A stretch of 37,500 bases of DNA from Prorocentrum cordatum (GCA_963575745.1 CAUYUJ010020571.1:1-37500); one strand, 5' to 3'; numbered from the stretch's first letter, positions 20,452 to 29,654 are shown. Translations and numbers: made by a program. Notes: a model not told the origin generated them from the letters alone.

Positions 20452-20870
20452 GGCCCAGGAGTGGAGTTCTGGGAACTAGAAGAACACGAAGTGGCCTACA
20501 GTTGGCTCCGGGCATTCAAAATCATGGCCCGGGAATGGAGTTCTGGGAACTCGAAGAGCACGAAGTGGCCTACAGTTGGCTCCGGGCATCCAAATGTGGC
20601 CCGGGAATGGAGTTCTGCGAAGTCGAAGAGCACGAAGTGGCCTACAGTTGGCTCCGGGCATCCAAAATGTGGCCCGGGAATGGAGTTCTGCGAAGTCGAA
20701 GAGCACGAAGTGGCCTACAGTTGGCTCCGGGCATCCAAAATGTGGCCCGGGAATGGAGTTCTGGGAAGTCGAAGAGCACGAAGTGGCATACAGTTGGCTC
20801 CGGGCATTCAGAATGTGGCCCGGGAGTGGAGTTTGGGAGGTCGAAGAGCACGAAGTGTGTGACTGTTTGC
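20452..20870 (+). repeat. 72-73-bp minisatellite, six copies
   Basis: The unit runs GGCCCGGGAATGGAGTTCTG, then CGAAGTCGAAGAGCACGAAG, then TGGCCTACAGTTGGCTCCGG and GCATCCAAAATGT. Copies start near 20452, 20526, 20598, 20671, 20744 and 20817, and the last is the most diverged. The alternation of 72 and 73 bp shifts frames between copies, so a repeat protein is not supported. Confidence 0.92.
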
Positions 20871-20997
20871 AAAAGCGAGTGCGGCGGCAGCCGCGGCGGC
20901 AGCCTGTCCAGGTCCCGCCCAGACCCCCCTGAGGAGTCATGATGTTCTCTTTTGAGACCACTAGAAACCTATCAGCAAGAGCTGTTAGGTAAAAAGA

Positions 20998-21058
20998 GAA
21001 AGAGGGAGAGAGAGCGAGAGAGGAGAGGACAGGAGAGGAGAGAGCAGAGGAGAACATA
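20998..21058 (+). repeat. Short AGAGAG-rich purine tract
   Basis: A GAGAGAGAGCGAGAGAGGAG-type run between the minisatellite and the direct repeat that opens the retroelement. Confidence 0.8.
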
Positions 21059-21092
21059 CAGAAACAAATGAAGGAGTGTGCGTGTGTATACA

Positions 21093-21212
21093 GATGCGTT
21101 GTTCTTGTACGGGAATCCTTGGCACGTTTCGGTTTAGGCCGCCCTGTGTTGCAGCATCCAGGCGCAACCACTGTCATCCAGGTCTCTCCGCAACCGCGGC
21201 GGCTCAAAGCAA
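21093..21212 (+). repeat. 120-bp direct repeat, upstream copy
   Basis: Matches 27701-27820 with about 10 mismatches in 120 and no visible indel. It runs GATGCGTTGTTCTTGTACGG, then TTTCGGTTTAGGCCGCCCTG, then GTCATCCAGGTCTCTCCGCA and GGCTCAAAGCAA. It ends three bases before an ATG. The two copies bracket the retroelement in the same orientation, as terminal repeats would. Confidence 0.85.
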
Positions 21213-21214
21213 AG

Positions 21215-21783
21215 ATGACCGGCGGGCCTCGGCCCGATGGCCGGGCACGTCGCCGCGCGAGCCCTGGAGTGGGCTCGGGGGCGCCGCGGGGGCCTACCTG
21301 GCGCGGTGCCCGACGTGCCCGCCGGTGCCCGACTGCCGGTGCGCCGCGTGCCCGGCGTGCCCGCCGCCTGCGGCCTGTGCCCCCTGCCCAGCGTGCCCGG
21401 GCTGCCAAGAGGGGGCGTCGCTGCCCCGCCCTCGCCGGCGTGGCCGCCGGCGGAGAGCTGCCCTGTGCCGCCGGAGGGCGAGCGCGCGGGGCCCGCGGGG
21501 CTGGCCCCCGCCTGGGGCCTGTGGGCGGCGCTGGCGCTCGGCGTGGCCGTCGGGGTGGCGCTGGCGGCGGTGCTGCAGGTGGCCTGGAGCGGCTCGAGGT
21601 GCTGCTTGAAGCGAGTGGCGAGCCGCAGCGATGGCGCTGGACCCGAGGGTGAAGGAGTGGGCGTTCGTGCCGTACGCAGACGACGAGCATTTGTGGCACC
21701 AGAGGCTGGTCCTCGGGCAGGCGGGGTTGTCGGATTCTAATCCTCAGCCCGGACGGGGACGTCTAACCTCAGGAAGGCATTAA
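21215..21783 (+). pseudogene. Retroelement leader ORF: Cys cluster and membrane helix
   Basis: The parts lie in different frames. A Cys cluster at 21307-21405 has ten Cys in 33 residues with CxxC spacing (CPTC, CRCAAC, CPAC, CAPCPAC). A hydrophobic helix at 21513-21587 reads GLWAALALGVAVGVALAAVL and would span a membrane. A segment from ATG 21631 begins MALDPRVKEWAFVPYADDEH. The frame then meets the inserted element at 21766. Function is unknown; a membrane-anchored nucleocapsid-like protein is one possibility. Confidence 0.55.
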
Positions 21784-22132
21784 GACCCCCCCCCCCCTTT
21801 CCGGTGGATTATAACGCCCCCGCGCCCTGGAGCGTTATGGCCGCACCGGAAGACCTGGCTGAGGGGACTCGGGGCCTAGCTAAGGCCTGCCAAGCGCAGA
21901 TTTGCTCCTGCCAAGCAGTTTAGCAGGGCCAAGCAGGGCTTAGCAAGGCACACAGGAGGGGGAAAAACACACAGGAGGGGGAAAAGCTTAGTAGGGCCGC
22001 CGATGGTGGATTTTGTTTTCTGTGTGCGGCGGGTGCTAAGTGTATCGTTCGGCTAAAACTGCCCGCCTGGAATATTGAGAAAACTGGGTGCTAAGAATAA
22101 CCAAGGGGGGGTTCTTAATGCCTTCCTGAGGT
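21766..22132. mobile_element. 367-bp TA-flanked inverted-repeat element (MITE-like)
   Basis: Terminal inverted repeats are ACCTCAGGAAGGCATTAAGA at 21766-21785 and its exact complement at 22113-22132, followed inside by C or G runs. The dinucleotide TA flanks both ends (21764-21765 and 22133-22134), as expected for a Tc1/mariner-type target duplication. The interior has no long frame but holds a small palindrome (ATAACGC ... GCGTTAT, 21809-21836) and two TAGCAGGGCCAAGCAGGG-like repeats. If the element and one TA are ignored, the flanking frames meet as DGDV and YAEGYGDD, which resembles continuous coding sequence. This is a non-autonomous element that hit the retroelement after it arrived. Confidence 0.85.
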
Positions 22133-22134
22133 TA

Positions 22135-23190
22135 CGCGGAGGGCTACGGCGACGACAGCTTGGACGTGGCCGCAGTCAGGTACTCAGCGGCCTGGGCGGC
22201 GGTGCCGGCTGGGGTGCCCCCTGGCCGCGTTACCGGCTGGGGGGCCCCCTGGCCGCGTCATGCCGCTTCCGCCAGGAGCCGACGACTGCCGAGAGGGCGA
22301 GGGCGATGGCGGACGCTCAGGCGGAGTGCCAGCGGATTGCGGCCGTCCGAGGCGACCCGCAGCTGCTGGTGAACCTGGTCTTTCTGAAGCCGCTGGCGGC
22401 GGCTGGAGCCCTCGTCCCGGCGGCCGCGCAGCCTGCCCGGATCGGGCCTCTGCAGGGGGCAGCGGCGGCCGCGCCGGCGCGGGCCGCGTGGCGGGCCGCG
22501 ATGGCGCGTTCAGGTACGGCGACGTCGTGGACCACGCGAGGAGCGCCCTGGCCGTCGGCAACCGCGACGTCCACGTGCTGCCTGACCGGAGCGGGGTCTT
22601 CGCGGGTTACGTGGACCCCGCGGACGAGGCCTCCTTCTTAGTCTTCGACCGTGCTGTCGCCGCGGACGCTCGGATCACTCCGATCAGGCGCAACCGCCAG
22701 GACCGACGGGGGCGCGCGTGGGCGGAGATGATGGCAGCCATCAAGCAGGAGAGCTTCGGCAGCTTGTGGTGGATTGAGTTCATCAGCCAGGAGCGTAGCG
22801 GCCTCCTCGGGCACCACGATCGTTTCAAGACGGCCTGCAGGCTGGTCTGGAACTCGCGGGGCGTCTTCGAGTGCTCGCCCAGGGGCTGCTGGTCGACCAG
22901 CTCGACGGGGGCAACTTCCTCATGGTCGAGCACCAGTTCCGGCGGCTCCAGACCATCGGGCCCGGGCACTCGGAGCGCGCGCGGGAGGCCGAGGCCAAGA
23001 ACTACCAGGGGAAGATGTCCTTGGATGAGCAGCTGGCCCTCGCCGGGACGACGAGGGCCTCGGCCGCGCCGATGGTCTGCCCAGAGCTGCTGGACTACGC
23101 GCGGCCCGAGGTGGAGCCGGAGGCGAAGCTGGCCAAGGACTTGAGTGCTGCGCGAGAAGAACGGGAAGCCCTCCGCAAGGGGCCGAAGGG
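22135..23190 (+). pseudogene. Retroelement gag-like region
   Basis: Four consecutive frame segments share one reading direction. They are a segment with EGYGDDSLDVAAVRYSAAW (22140-22240), one with AERARAMADAQAECQRIAAV (22290-22480), one with RYGDVVDHARSALAVGNRDV and QESFGSLWWIEFISQERSGL (22515-22870), and one with LLVDQLDGGNFLMVEHQFRR and LDEQLALAGTTRASAAPMVC (22875-23190). The last ends in a Lys/Glu/Arg-rich helix (AKLAKDLSAAREEREALRKG). I infer a structural, RNA-packaging role from position only. Frame jumps show decay. Confidence 0.5.
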
Positions 23191-23229
23191 GCAACGACGC
23201 CCTCCTCGCGCCGGTCGGGCCCTTCAGGG

Positions 23230-24780
23230 GCGGGGCCCGACCGCCTTCCTCGCCCCGGGCCAGCTGCCGCGGCTGGCGATGGTCGCGCTGTCCCCCGCGA
23301 TATCTTTCTGCTGCCCCGCTGGTCCGTCGGCTCCTTCTCGGGCGAGGGGGGCGCCGTCAGCCGGCCAGTGCGGCAGAGGATCGGCGCCCGCGCTGCCGCG
23401 GAGCTGGACTGCGACAGGGCCGCGCGGGGCCTCAACGGGATGTTCCGCCGCGCTCCGCAGCCAGAGCTCGGGCAGGGCGCCCGGGTCTCGTCTCGCGCGC
23501 GCAGCGCGAGGCCATCGACTTCATCGAGGAGTCTCTGCGAGCCCTGGGGGGCCCCCCCCAGGACTCACCCCCGCAGACGGGGGCGTCGCGCGGCGCGCTG
23601 GTGCGACGTGGACTCTGCCACGCTCGGGCCTTGCCGCCCCGACGCGATCTCACTGTCTTCGGTTTCGCATCGACCGGTTGCGCTGGAGATGCCGCGGGGG
23701 GGGGGTGCTGCGGGGGCGACGTCGCGCAGGATTTCATCTCTCAGCAATTGCTGCGCACCGAGAGGGCGAAGCTACGGCTGCGGGGCGCGGGGCTGGGGCG
23801 GGCGCGCTCTGACCCGGCGCTGCGACGTCGGGGTGCGCGCGAAGATTTCATTGGCACGGTGCGCGGGCGCGGCCTCGCCGATTGCCGAGTCCGGCGCGGA
23901 GATGTGGGCGCCTTCTTTGCGGAGAAGAATGATCGCCGATTGAGCGCGGTGATCGACTGCAAGCGAGCCAGCGCCTGGTTCGCGGGGCCCGCGGGAGTCA
24001 GCCTCTGCGCCGGGGGCGCCCTCTCGAGGGCGCCGACCTGAGCGGCGCCTTCTACCGCGCGAGCCTGCCCGAACCGCTCAGGGGGCACATCTCCTTAAGG
24101 CCAGTGCGGGCGTCTGCGGTGGGGGCGGCGCGCCTCGGCGGGGAGCCTCGCGCCCGCGGCGGCGTGAACTCCCCGCCCGGCTGCGCCCCCGATGGGGCGG
24201 GGCTGGGCGCTCTGGCGGAGCCGGCGCGCCCGCGAGCGGATCGCCGTCGAGGCCGGCGCCGCCCCCGCGCGGCGGATCGTGGACAGGTGGGCCCCCCCGC
24301 CCTTCGCGCCGGGCGGCCGCTTGGAGTGCGCAGGCAACTTCGCCGTCGGCGCGGGCAAGGGGCGGGCGTCCAGCGTCGTCGACCGGGCGGGTGGTCAACG
24401 CGTCGCGGCCCCGCGGGCTCGAGGTGTAGACAGAGGACCGCGCCGGTGAAGGGCTCCAAGAGTCGGAGGCGCTGGGGTGGCGCATCGACCGACGTCGGTG
24501 CGCGGTCCGCCCCACGCGCGTTCGGCTCTGGCGCGCCCGCCTCGCCGTCCGCGGCGCCCTCCCCCGCGGGCGGCTGCGCGGCCGCGACCTCGAGAAGCTG
24601 CTGGGCCACCTGGTCTCAATCTCGTTGATCGAGCGGGAGGGCGCGCCCCTGTTCTGGAGTTCGTGCGCCTTCGCCCGCAAGTGCCGCGACGCCGAGGCGG
24701 CGCCGTGGCCGGCCGTGCGCCGGGAGCTGGGGTACTGGGGCGGCATCTCGCCCTTTCTCTGGCGCAACCTCAAGACGCTG
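23230..24780 (+). pseudogene. Reverse transcriptase domain, catalytic Asp lost
   Basis: Recognisable blocks in shifting frames are DFIGTVRGRGLADCRVRRGD ... GAFFAEKNDRRLSAVIDCKR (23845-23965, the fingers), ADLSGAFYRASLPEPL (about 24027, block A with its Asp kept), MGRGWALWRSRRARERI (24192, block B region) and LECAGNFAVG (24321-24350, block C). Block C in this kind of RT normally reads like YVDN or YxDD; here the Asp position is Gly (GGC at 24333-24335). The thumb region LRGRDLEKLLGHLVSISLIE follows to about 24630, then a linker with FWSSCAFARKCRDAEAAPWP. Confidence 0.65.
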
Positions 24781-25400
24781 TGGACAGACGAGCTCGTCGT
24801 GGTGGGCGCCAGCGAGTGGGGCATCGGGGCCTGCGTCGCTCCTGCTCCTTCCACGCCGGCGCAGCGGCTTTGGCACGTCTGCGAGCGGTGGCGGCGGCGG
24901 CGCGGCATGGCCAGCACCGCTCCGCGACGGCGCGCGGGGGCCGCGGCCGCCGCGGCGGCATTGGCGGTGGGCCCCGCCGACGCGGCCCCCTGCGCGCTGG
25001 GCGCCGAGCTGGCCGACGACGGGGGCAGCGGGGCTGGAGGTCGGGACTCCGTCGGCGACGCCTTCGACGAGGTGCCGTCCGAGGTCATCGCGCTTCCCTG
25101 GTGGACCGTGGGCCGCCACCGCTGGCGGCGGCCCGAGGAGAGCACGCCCATGGCCGAGGCGAGGGCGGCGCTGCACGGCATCCAGCACTTGGCGAGGGCC
25201 TCTCGACATCGCGGCCGGCGCGTCGTTGTGCTGGGAGACTCCATGAGCGACGCCGGAGCCGTTGGTCGGTTTCGGAGCGGTTCCTACAAAATGCTGCGCA
25301 TCCCCCAGGCCATCGGGGCCGCCACCCCGCCACCGCCCTTCACTACCGATGGTTGCCGTCGGAGTGGGGCGCAGCCGACAACCCGTCGAGGGGCAGGTTC
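24781..25400 (+). pseudogene. RNase H domain, first catalytic Asp lost
   Basis: The segment LVVVGASEWGIGAC (24793-24834) aligns with the first RNase H strand, where the motif is normally DAS; the Asp position is Gly (GGC at 24805-24807). The other acidic residues are present: Glu in MAEARAALHGIQHL (about 25150), Asp in VVVLGDSMSDAGAV (about 25225), and Asp in RWLPSEWGAADNPSRGRF (about 25345-25405, in another frame). This enzyme removes the RNA strand during copying. It follows the RT directly, as usual. Confidence 0.65.
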
Positions 25401-25729
25401 GCGCCCTCGGCCCCGCGGCCGCTTCGGGCCGCGGGCCATGCTGCGGCGCGCCCAGGCGCCGGCGGCCTTGGCTTGCGCCAAGGAGGCGGCCGCTGGGTCG
25501 GCGTGCATCAAGGCCTCCCCCGCGGACCTGGAGGCCGCCGGCCGCCGGGGCCGCCCCCGCGGTCCAGCCGGCCCGCTCCGCGGGCGGGCGGCCGCGACGT
25601 GGGGCGCCGGCGGCGAGCGGCCTGCGCCGGCCGGCTGCTGGCCCCAGCCCGGGGGGCCAGCGGGCAGGAGGCGGCGGCGGGTGGAAGCCGCCGCGGCCAC
25701 TGCTGGACGCCGACGGGCTCAGGCGGCCC

Positions 25730-26760
25730 AGCTGCCAGGCCTCAGTGTGCTCGAGGCGGGGTCGGCCACGGCGGCGACGCGGGCGCAGTACTTGGAGGCT
25801 TTCGATTCGTTCAAGGCCTGGCTGGGGGCGAGGGGCGACTGCCCGTCGAGCCTCGACTACTACGACGGGCAGCTGGTCCTGCGCCTGGGCGAGCTCTGCC
25901 TGGACGGCGAGGGGATCGGGCCGCGGAGAAGCTGTTCGCGTCGGTTTTTTTTTTTTTCCTGGGGCTGAGGCGGCCGGCTCGCCGATTGCCCGCGCGCGGC
26001 GCGCTGCGCGGGTTTTGGCGGCTGGCGCCGCCGACGTCACGCACCCCGCTTCCCTTTGAGCTGCGAGCGGCCCAGGTGAACTGCCTCGTGCGCAGCGGGA
26101 AGCGGGGGGGGGGGGCGCTGATGCCGCTGCGGCCCAGCTTCGAGCTGTACCTGCGGCCAGGCGAGCCGCGCCACATCCGGGCCACCGACCTCGCGCGCCT
26201 GGCCCGCGGATGCCCGGGCCACGACAGCTGGGGCGTCGCTGCGCACGGCCGAGACGGAGGTGCTGTCGAAGACCGCCGAGTACGACGAGGCGCTGCAGCT
26301 GGGCCTTCCGCGGCAGGAGCTGCTGGGGCCGACGGTGGGGCGCCTCGTGGCCGCGAGGCCGGGGGGGGGGATTGGCGGCGCCCCGCCGCGCGGGCGGCGC
26401 GCGGTGGCGCCGCGGGCGCCCGCGGGAGCGCGCGCCCGCCAGAGCCGCTGCTCTTCGAGGTGACGCAGCTGCAGGTGCCCTCGGCCCTCCGCGACGCCGC
26501 CAGGGCGCTGAAGATAGACGGTCGTCTTAGACGAGTGCCTGCCCAACCTCCGCCCGCGCCAGCTGCGGCACAGGGGCGCGTCTCACGACTTCGGCAGCAA
26601 GGCGAGGCCCCTCGTTGACGTCCAGCGCAGAGGCCGGCGGCAGTCGCGGCATTCGGTCCGACGATGCGAGAAAGGAGCTCGGCTATCCCAGGTGCTGCAG
26701 ATGGCGCCCGTGGTGATGCAGGACCGCGCGGCGCGGCGCGCCGACTCTCTCGGCGAGATC
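25730..26760 (+). pseudogene. Tyrosine-recombinase-like domain, Tyr to Cys
   Basis: The N-terminal core-binding part shows TRAQYLEAFDSFKAWL and LDYYDGQLVLRLGELCL (about 25775-25910), then a run of 13 T (about 25945) that breaks the frame. The catalytic part shows SRTPLPFELRAAQVNCLV, then FELYLRPGE (about 26140, with the first Arg), LRPRQLRHRGASHD (about 26545-26590, second Arg and His) and RRCEKGARL (26659-26685). In the family this last motif carries the nucleophilic Tyr (RRYEK-like); here it is TGC Cys at 26665-26667. The domain would insert a circular DNA copy into the genome; this copy should be inactive. Confidence 0.6.
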
Positions 26761-26789
26761 GTGTCTGGCCGGCGCTGCCCGCGCACGCC

Positions 26790-27460
26790 TCCCTGAAGAC
26801 CCGGTTATTCCGGGAGGTGTTCAGCGGCTCTGGACGGCTGGGCCGCGCCCTTGCCGCTAAGGGGCTGCGGGTCCTGCTTTGATCTGCCTGGGCCCCGACC
26901 ATGACCTGCTGAATCCCGCCAGGCGCGCCCTCGTCCGAGGCTGGGTGCGCGGCGGGCTGGTCTCGGGCATCCACTTCGGGACCCTTTGCAACTCGTGGAG
27001 CCGAGCGCGCGGCATTCCGCCTGGCCCTGGGCCGCTTAGGAGTGGCGCGCTTCCTCTCGGCCTGCCCGACCTCGGCCCCGAAGATCAGGCCAAGGTCGAT
27101 GCAGGACATATTTTCATGTCTTTCAGTGCGTCGCTTGTCCATGAGGCCCTCAGGGCCAACGCCCCTGCCGGCATCGAGAATCCCCAAAGCAGCAATCGCA
27201 CCTCCTTTTGTTAGTTTGTTGCGTGCGGCTGCTGTCTCGCTCGTAGCCACTCACTTCTGCCAGTGGGGAACGCCGCGGCGGAAGGCCACGGCGTTCCTCG
27301 CCGTCGGCGTGGCGTGGACATGATTCGCATCGGCCGCGCCTTCTGTACATCGTCCAAGAGGGGTATCTACTCACGCACGAATCAGCCTCACCCCCAGCTG
27401 CATGGTGAGAATGCTGATAGAACCTTTGAGACAAAGCTCGCCGAGGCTTACCCTCAGTGA
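26790..27460 (+). pseudogene. Methyltransferase-like domain of the retroelement
   Basis: Starts with LFREVFSGSGRLGRALAAKG (26808-26867), a glycine-rich SAM-binding motif. After a frame shift near 26880 it continues DHDLLNPARRALVRGWVRGG, GIHFGTLCNSWSRARG (with a Cys placed like the C5-methyltransferase nucleophile), PLRSGALPLGLPDL and AGIENPQSS (ENP motif). The C-terminal part is in further frames: FCQWGTPRRKATAFL and FETKLAEAYPQ, ending at 27460. It resembles cytosine-C5-type methyltransferase folds more than the N6-adenine type known from classical DIRS elements. Whether it methylated DNA is inference. Confidence 0.55.
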
Positions 27461-27700
27461 TTGTGTCGTGCCCTCGCCCAAGCATGCAGTAACGCACATG
27501 TATCACGCAGGTCTCGCATATTTGAGCGGGTGGTGCTACCAGCCAGTTGACATATTTGGGAGTCTGGGTTGGGGGATTGCACGCCGTGGGAGCCTTTTCA
27601 GATCGTGCGTTCCTCGGCCCGAGACGGCCCTCAGTTTGCAGAGCTGCCGCTTCGTCATCGCGTATCGCTATGCTGGCCAATGAGAATAAGGATGCCTTTG

Positions 27701-27820
27701 GATGCTTTGTACTTGTACGGAAATCCTTGGCAAGTTTCGGTTTAGGCCGCCCTGCGTTGCAGTGTCCAGGCGCAGGCACTGTCATCCAGGTCTCTCCGCA
27801 ACCGCGGTGGCTCAAAGCAA
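27701..27820 (+). repeat. 120-bp direct repeat, downstream copy
   Basis: Second copy of 21093-21212, about 92% identical, 240 bases after the last retroelement coding motif. The peptide frame on its minus strand (SHRGCGETWMTV ... GRPKPKLAKD) exists in both copies, but nearly all base differences change residues, so it is not conserved as protein. Confidence 0.85.
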
Positions 27821-27824
27821 CCAC

Positions 27825-28135
27825 CATCTTCGTAGTCGTCGTCCTTCTGCTTCTCCTCCTCCTCCTCCTCCGCTTCGTTCCTCCTCGTACTTGTCCGCCT
27901 CCATCACTTCCTCGTCCTCGCGCTTCTCTTCCTACTCGTTGTCCTCCTGCCCCCCTCGCTGCCTTCCCAGTCATCCACGCTGCCATTCTCGACATCCGCC
28001 GGCTTGTCGTCGCCAGCATCCTTTTCTTCTTGTTCCCTACGCGCCTAATGGACAAAGTCGGCGGTTCCCTTTCTTGTCCGATCAGGTTCCCCCCCAAAAC
28101 GGCAGCTTCGCCAAAGACATCCTCGAAACAATGAG
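27825..28135 (+). other. CT-rich stretch, no gene assigned
   Basis: TCCTCCTCCTCC and TCGTCCTC-type runs give Leu/Pro/Ser-rich frames (27547-28134 and 27702-28235, plus). No family recognised and no consistent start. Treated as noncoding. Confidence 0.5.
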
Positions 28136-28164
28136 ATCTTCAAGAACGTGGTTTACGACGCTTT

Positions 28165-28335
28165 ACGTTAACATGAGGCTCCTGCTCGAGGGATCCTCCA
28201 GGGGTCTTGCGAATTCGTCGAAATATTTAAAATGAGGCTCTTGCTCGAGACATCAGCGAACAAGTGGGATGGTGTACGAGTTGTTTCAAGAAGTCTTCTG
28301 TTCAACATGGGGCTCTCGCTCGAGACAACCTTGAA
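28165..28335 (+). repeat. Three copies of the CGCTCGAGACATC motif
   Basis: Copies near 28170-28196, 28231-28258 and 28305-28333, reading ATGAGGCTCTTGCTCGAGAC, ATGGGGCTCTCGCTCGAGAC and similar. Same family as the clusters at 2.9 and 5.2 kb, with a different left half. Confidence 0.7.
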
Positions 28336-28359
28336 CAAATGAGGATATCCAGCGAGCTT

Positions 28360-28415
28360 GCGAACCAAGACGGTCCAAGACGGGCTCAAGAGGGCTCCAA
28401 GACGGTCCAATATAC
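28360..28415 (+). repeat. CCAAGACGG minisatellite
   Basis: Four units of CCAAGACGGTCCAAGACGGG-type sequence directly before the next microsatellite, related to 9440-9720 and 10850-10880. Confidence 0.65.
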
Positions 28416-28424
28416 CCCCCACCA

Positions 28425-28622
28425 TCTTGATTATCATCATCACCAGCATCATCCTCATCGACATCATCACCACCATGATCATTACATGTTTCATCAATCA
28501 GTGTCATCATCATCATCCTCGTCGTCGTCGTCATCAACATCAGCATTATCATCACCATCATCATCATAATAGGTTGTGTCATCATCACTCTCAGCATCAC
28601 CATCAACATGATGATCATCATC

Positions 28623-28668
<46 letters not shown>

Positions 28669-28710
28669 CCGTCGTCATCATCGTCAGCGTCATCATATAC
28701 ATAACAGCCA
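28425..28710 (+). repeat. (CAT)n microsatellite
   Basis: ATCATCACCATC-type triplets with CGTCGTCGT and AACATCAGC interruptions; the purest part is 28612-28670. Confidence 0.95.
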
Positions 28711-28849
28711 TCGTCATCGCCTTTCGGAGCGAGAAGTTAAAGGGAGCTCCTTAGGTGATTAAATTAAGGGGTCGCAAATAAAGAACCAACTCTCGAGAGA
28801 CAACGGGTTCAGCGTTGCAAAGGGTTCGTTGCTCGGCGGTTCTCCCTCC

Positions 28850-28965
28850 AAATGGGCGTTTCGCTCGAGACGGTCCCAAACACAATTGAATTACAGATAT
28901 TGAAGGCGTTGTGACAAGACGTTGTATGTGAAAAATGACGCTCTCGCTCGAATCATCCTCACAGC
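28850..28965 (+). repeat. Two copies of the CGCTCGAGAC motif
   Basis: GGGCGTTTCGCTCGAGACGG at 28853-28872 and ATGACGCTCTCGCTCGAATC at 28934-28953. Confidence 0.7.
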
Positions 28966-28969
28966 ATGG

Positions 28970-29290
28970 ATTGGTGTAGCGGCTGGTGGTTGTTGAGATG
29001 TGGGTTACGTCTGCTGCGGCTTTTCTGCGGTTAACATATTGCTCGTTTGCTACCCGTGGCAATCGAGAGGTGAGTACGTCTGCTTTTGACTGCGCTTGCT
29101 ACCATGGTGTGGTGTAGCTGCTGGTAGCTGTTGGAATGTGGGTACGCTTGCTGTGGCCATGTTGCATTTGAAGTATGATTCGTTCGCTGCCCGTGGCAAG
29201 TGAAAGGTGGGCACGTTTGCTGCTGAGTGCGTTTGCTACCACTCTGTGGTGTAGCCCTCAGGCAGCTGTTGAAGTGTGGGCGCCCCATTC
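28970..29290 (+). repeat. ~138-bp tandem repeat, 2.3 copies
   Basis: GGTGTAGCNGCTGGTNGNTG followed by TGTGGGT recurs near 28973, 29110 and 29247, together with GCCCGTGGCAA and GCGTTTGCTACCA landmarks. No gene. Confidence 0.75.
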
Positions 29291-29382
29291 GTGCACATGC
29301 CGCGTTCCATGCAAACCCGTGCGGGCGCGCATGCAGGCTCAGAGAGGCGGCGCTTCCCGTTCTTGTCCTGGTAGGCCCCGTG

Positions 29383-29475
29383 TAGCGAGTTCGCATGAGA
29401 CATCCTCACAACAATGAAATATTTGCGGCATCGCTCTCAAGAAAAACAAGCGTTTCGCTTGAGACATCCTCAACA
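29383..29475 (+). repeat. Two copies of the CGCTTGAGACATCCTCA motif
   Basis: GTTCGCATGAGACATCCTCA at 29388-29407 and CGTTTCGCTTGAGACATCCT at 29450-29469. Confidence 0.75.
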
Positions 29476-29654
29476 TCGGGGGCGCCGCAAATTTGCAATT
29501 CTTTACGCTTCGCGTATCCCCACCAGCCCATCCCCAAACAGCAACTCCAGCGAAGCATGCCGACAGTCGTGTTTTTCAGGCGTATTTCTGCCTGCTCTCG
29601 CATATATACCCTGTTCCGATGTCCTCCTGTCGCCTTGTACATCCACCTAGTGGG

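Larger units (their letters stand above)
21213..27460 (+). mobile_element. Decayed DIRS-like retroelement with recombinase and methyltransferase domains
   Basis: Several frames read in the same direction give, in order, a Cys-rich/transmembrane leader ORF, a gag-like region, reverse transcriptase, RNase H, a tyrosine-recombinase-like domain and a methyltransferase-like domain. The order RT, RNase H, tyrosine recombinase is typical of DIRS-type elements, which integrate by recombinase rather than by a DDE integrase. The coding line jumps frame many times and key residues are missing, so this copy is dead. Direct repeats of 120 bp lie just outside both ends. The large Arg/Ala/Pro-rich frames on the minus strand are composition shadows. 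Confidence 0.75.

Noticed and set aside
20431-20942. Repeat protein with GVLGSRRARSG or EWSSGKSKSTKWPTVGSGHP units
   Set aside because: Unit lengths alternate between 72 and 73 bp, so no frame carries the same peptide across all copies.
21187-21212. TCCGCAACCGCGGCGGCTCAA at the end of the direct repeat as a spliced-leader relict
   Set aside because: About two thirds of positions fit, the ATTT core is absent and the same bases occur in the downstream copy with no gene start after them, so it is not distinguishable from chance.
24078-25244. 388- and 474-residue Arg/Ala/Pro-rich frames on the minus strand opposite the retroelement
   Set aside because: High GC keeps the antisense frame open; the recognisable RT, RNase H and recombinase motifs are on the plus strand.
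27150-28097. 315-residue minus-strand frame containing SHRGCGETWMTV
   Set aside because: It crosses the end of the methyltransferase region and the direct repeat; the part shared with the other repeat copy shows mostly residue-changing differences, so a conserved protein is not supported.
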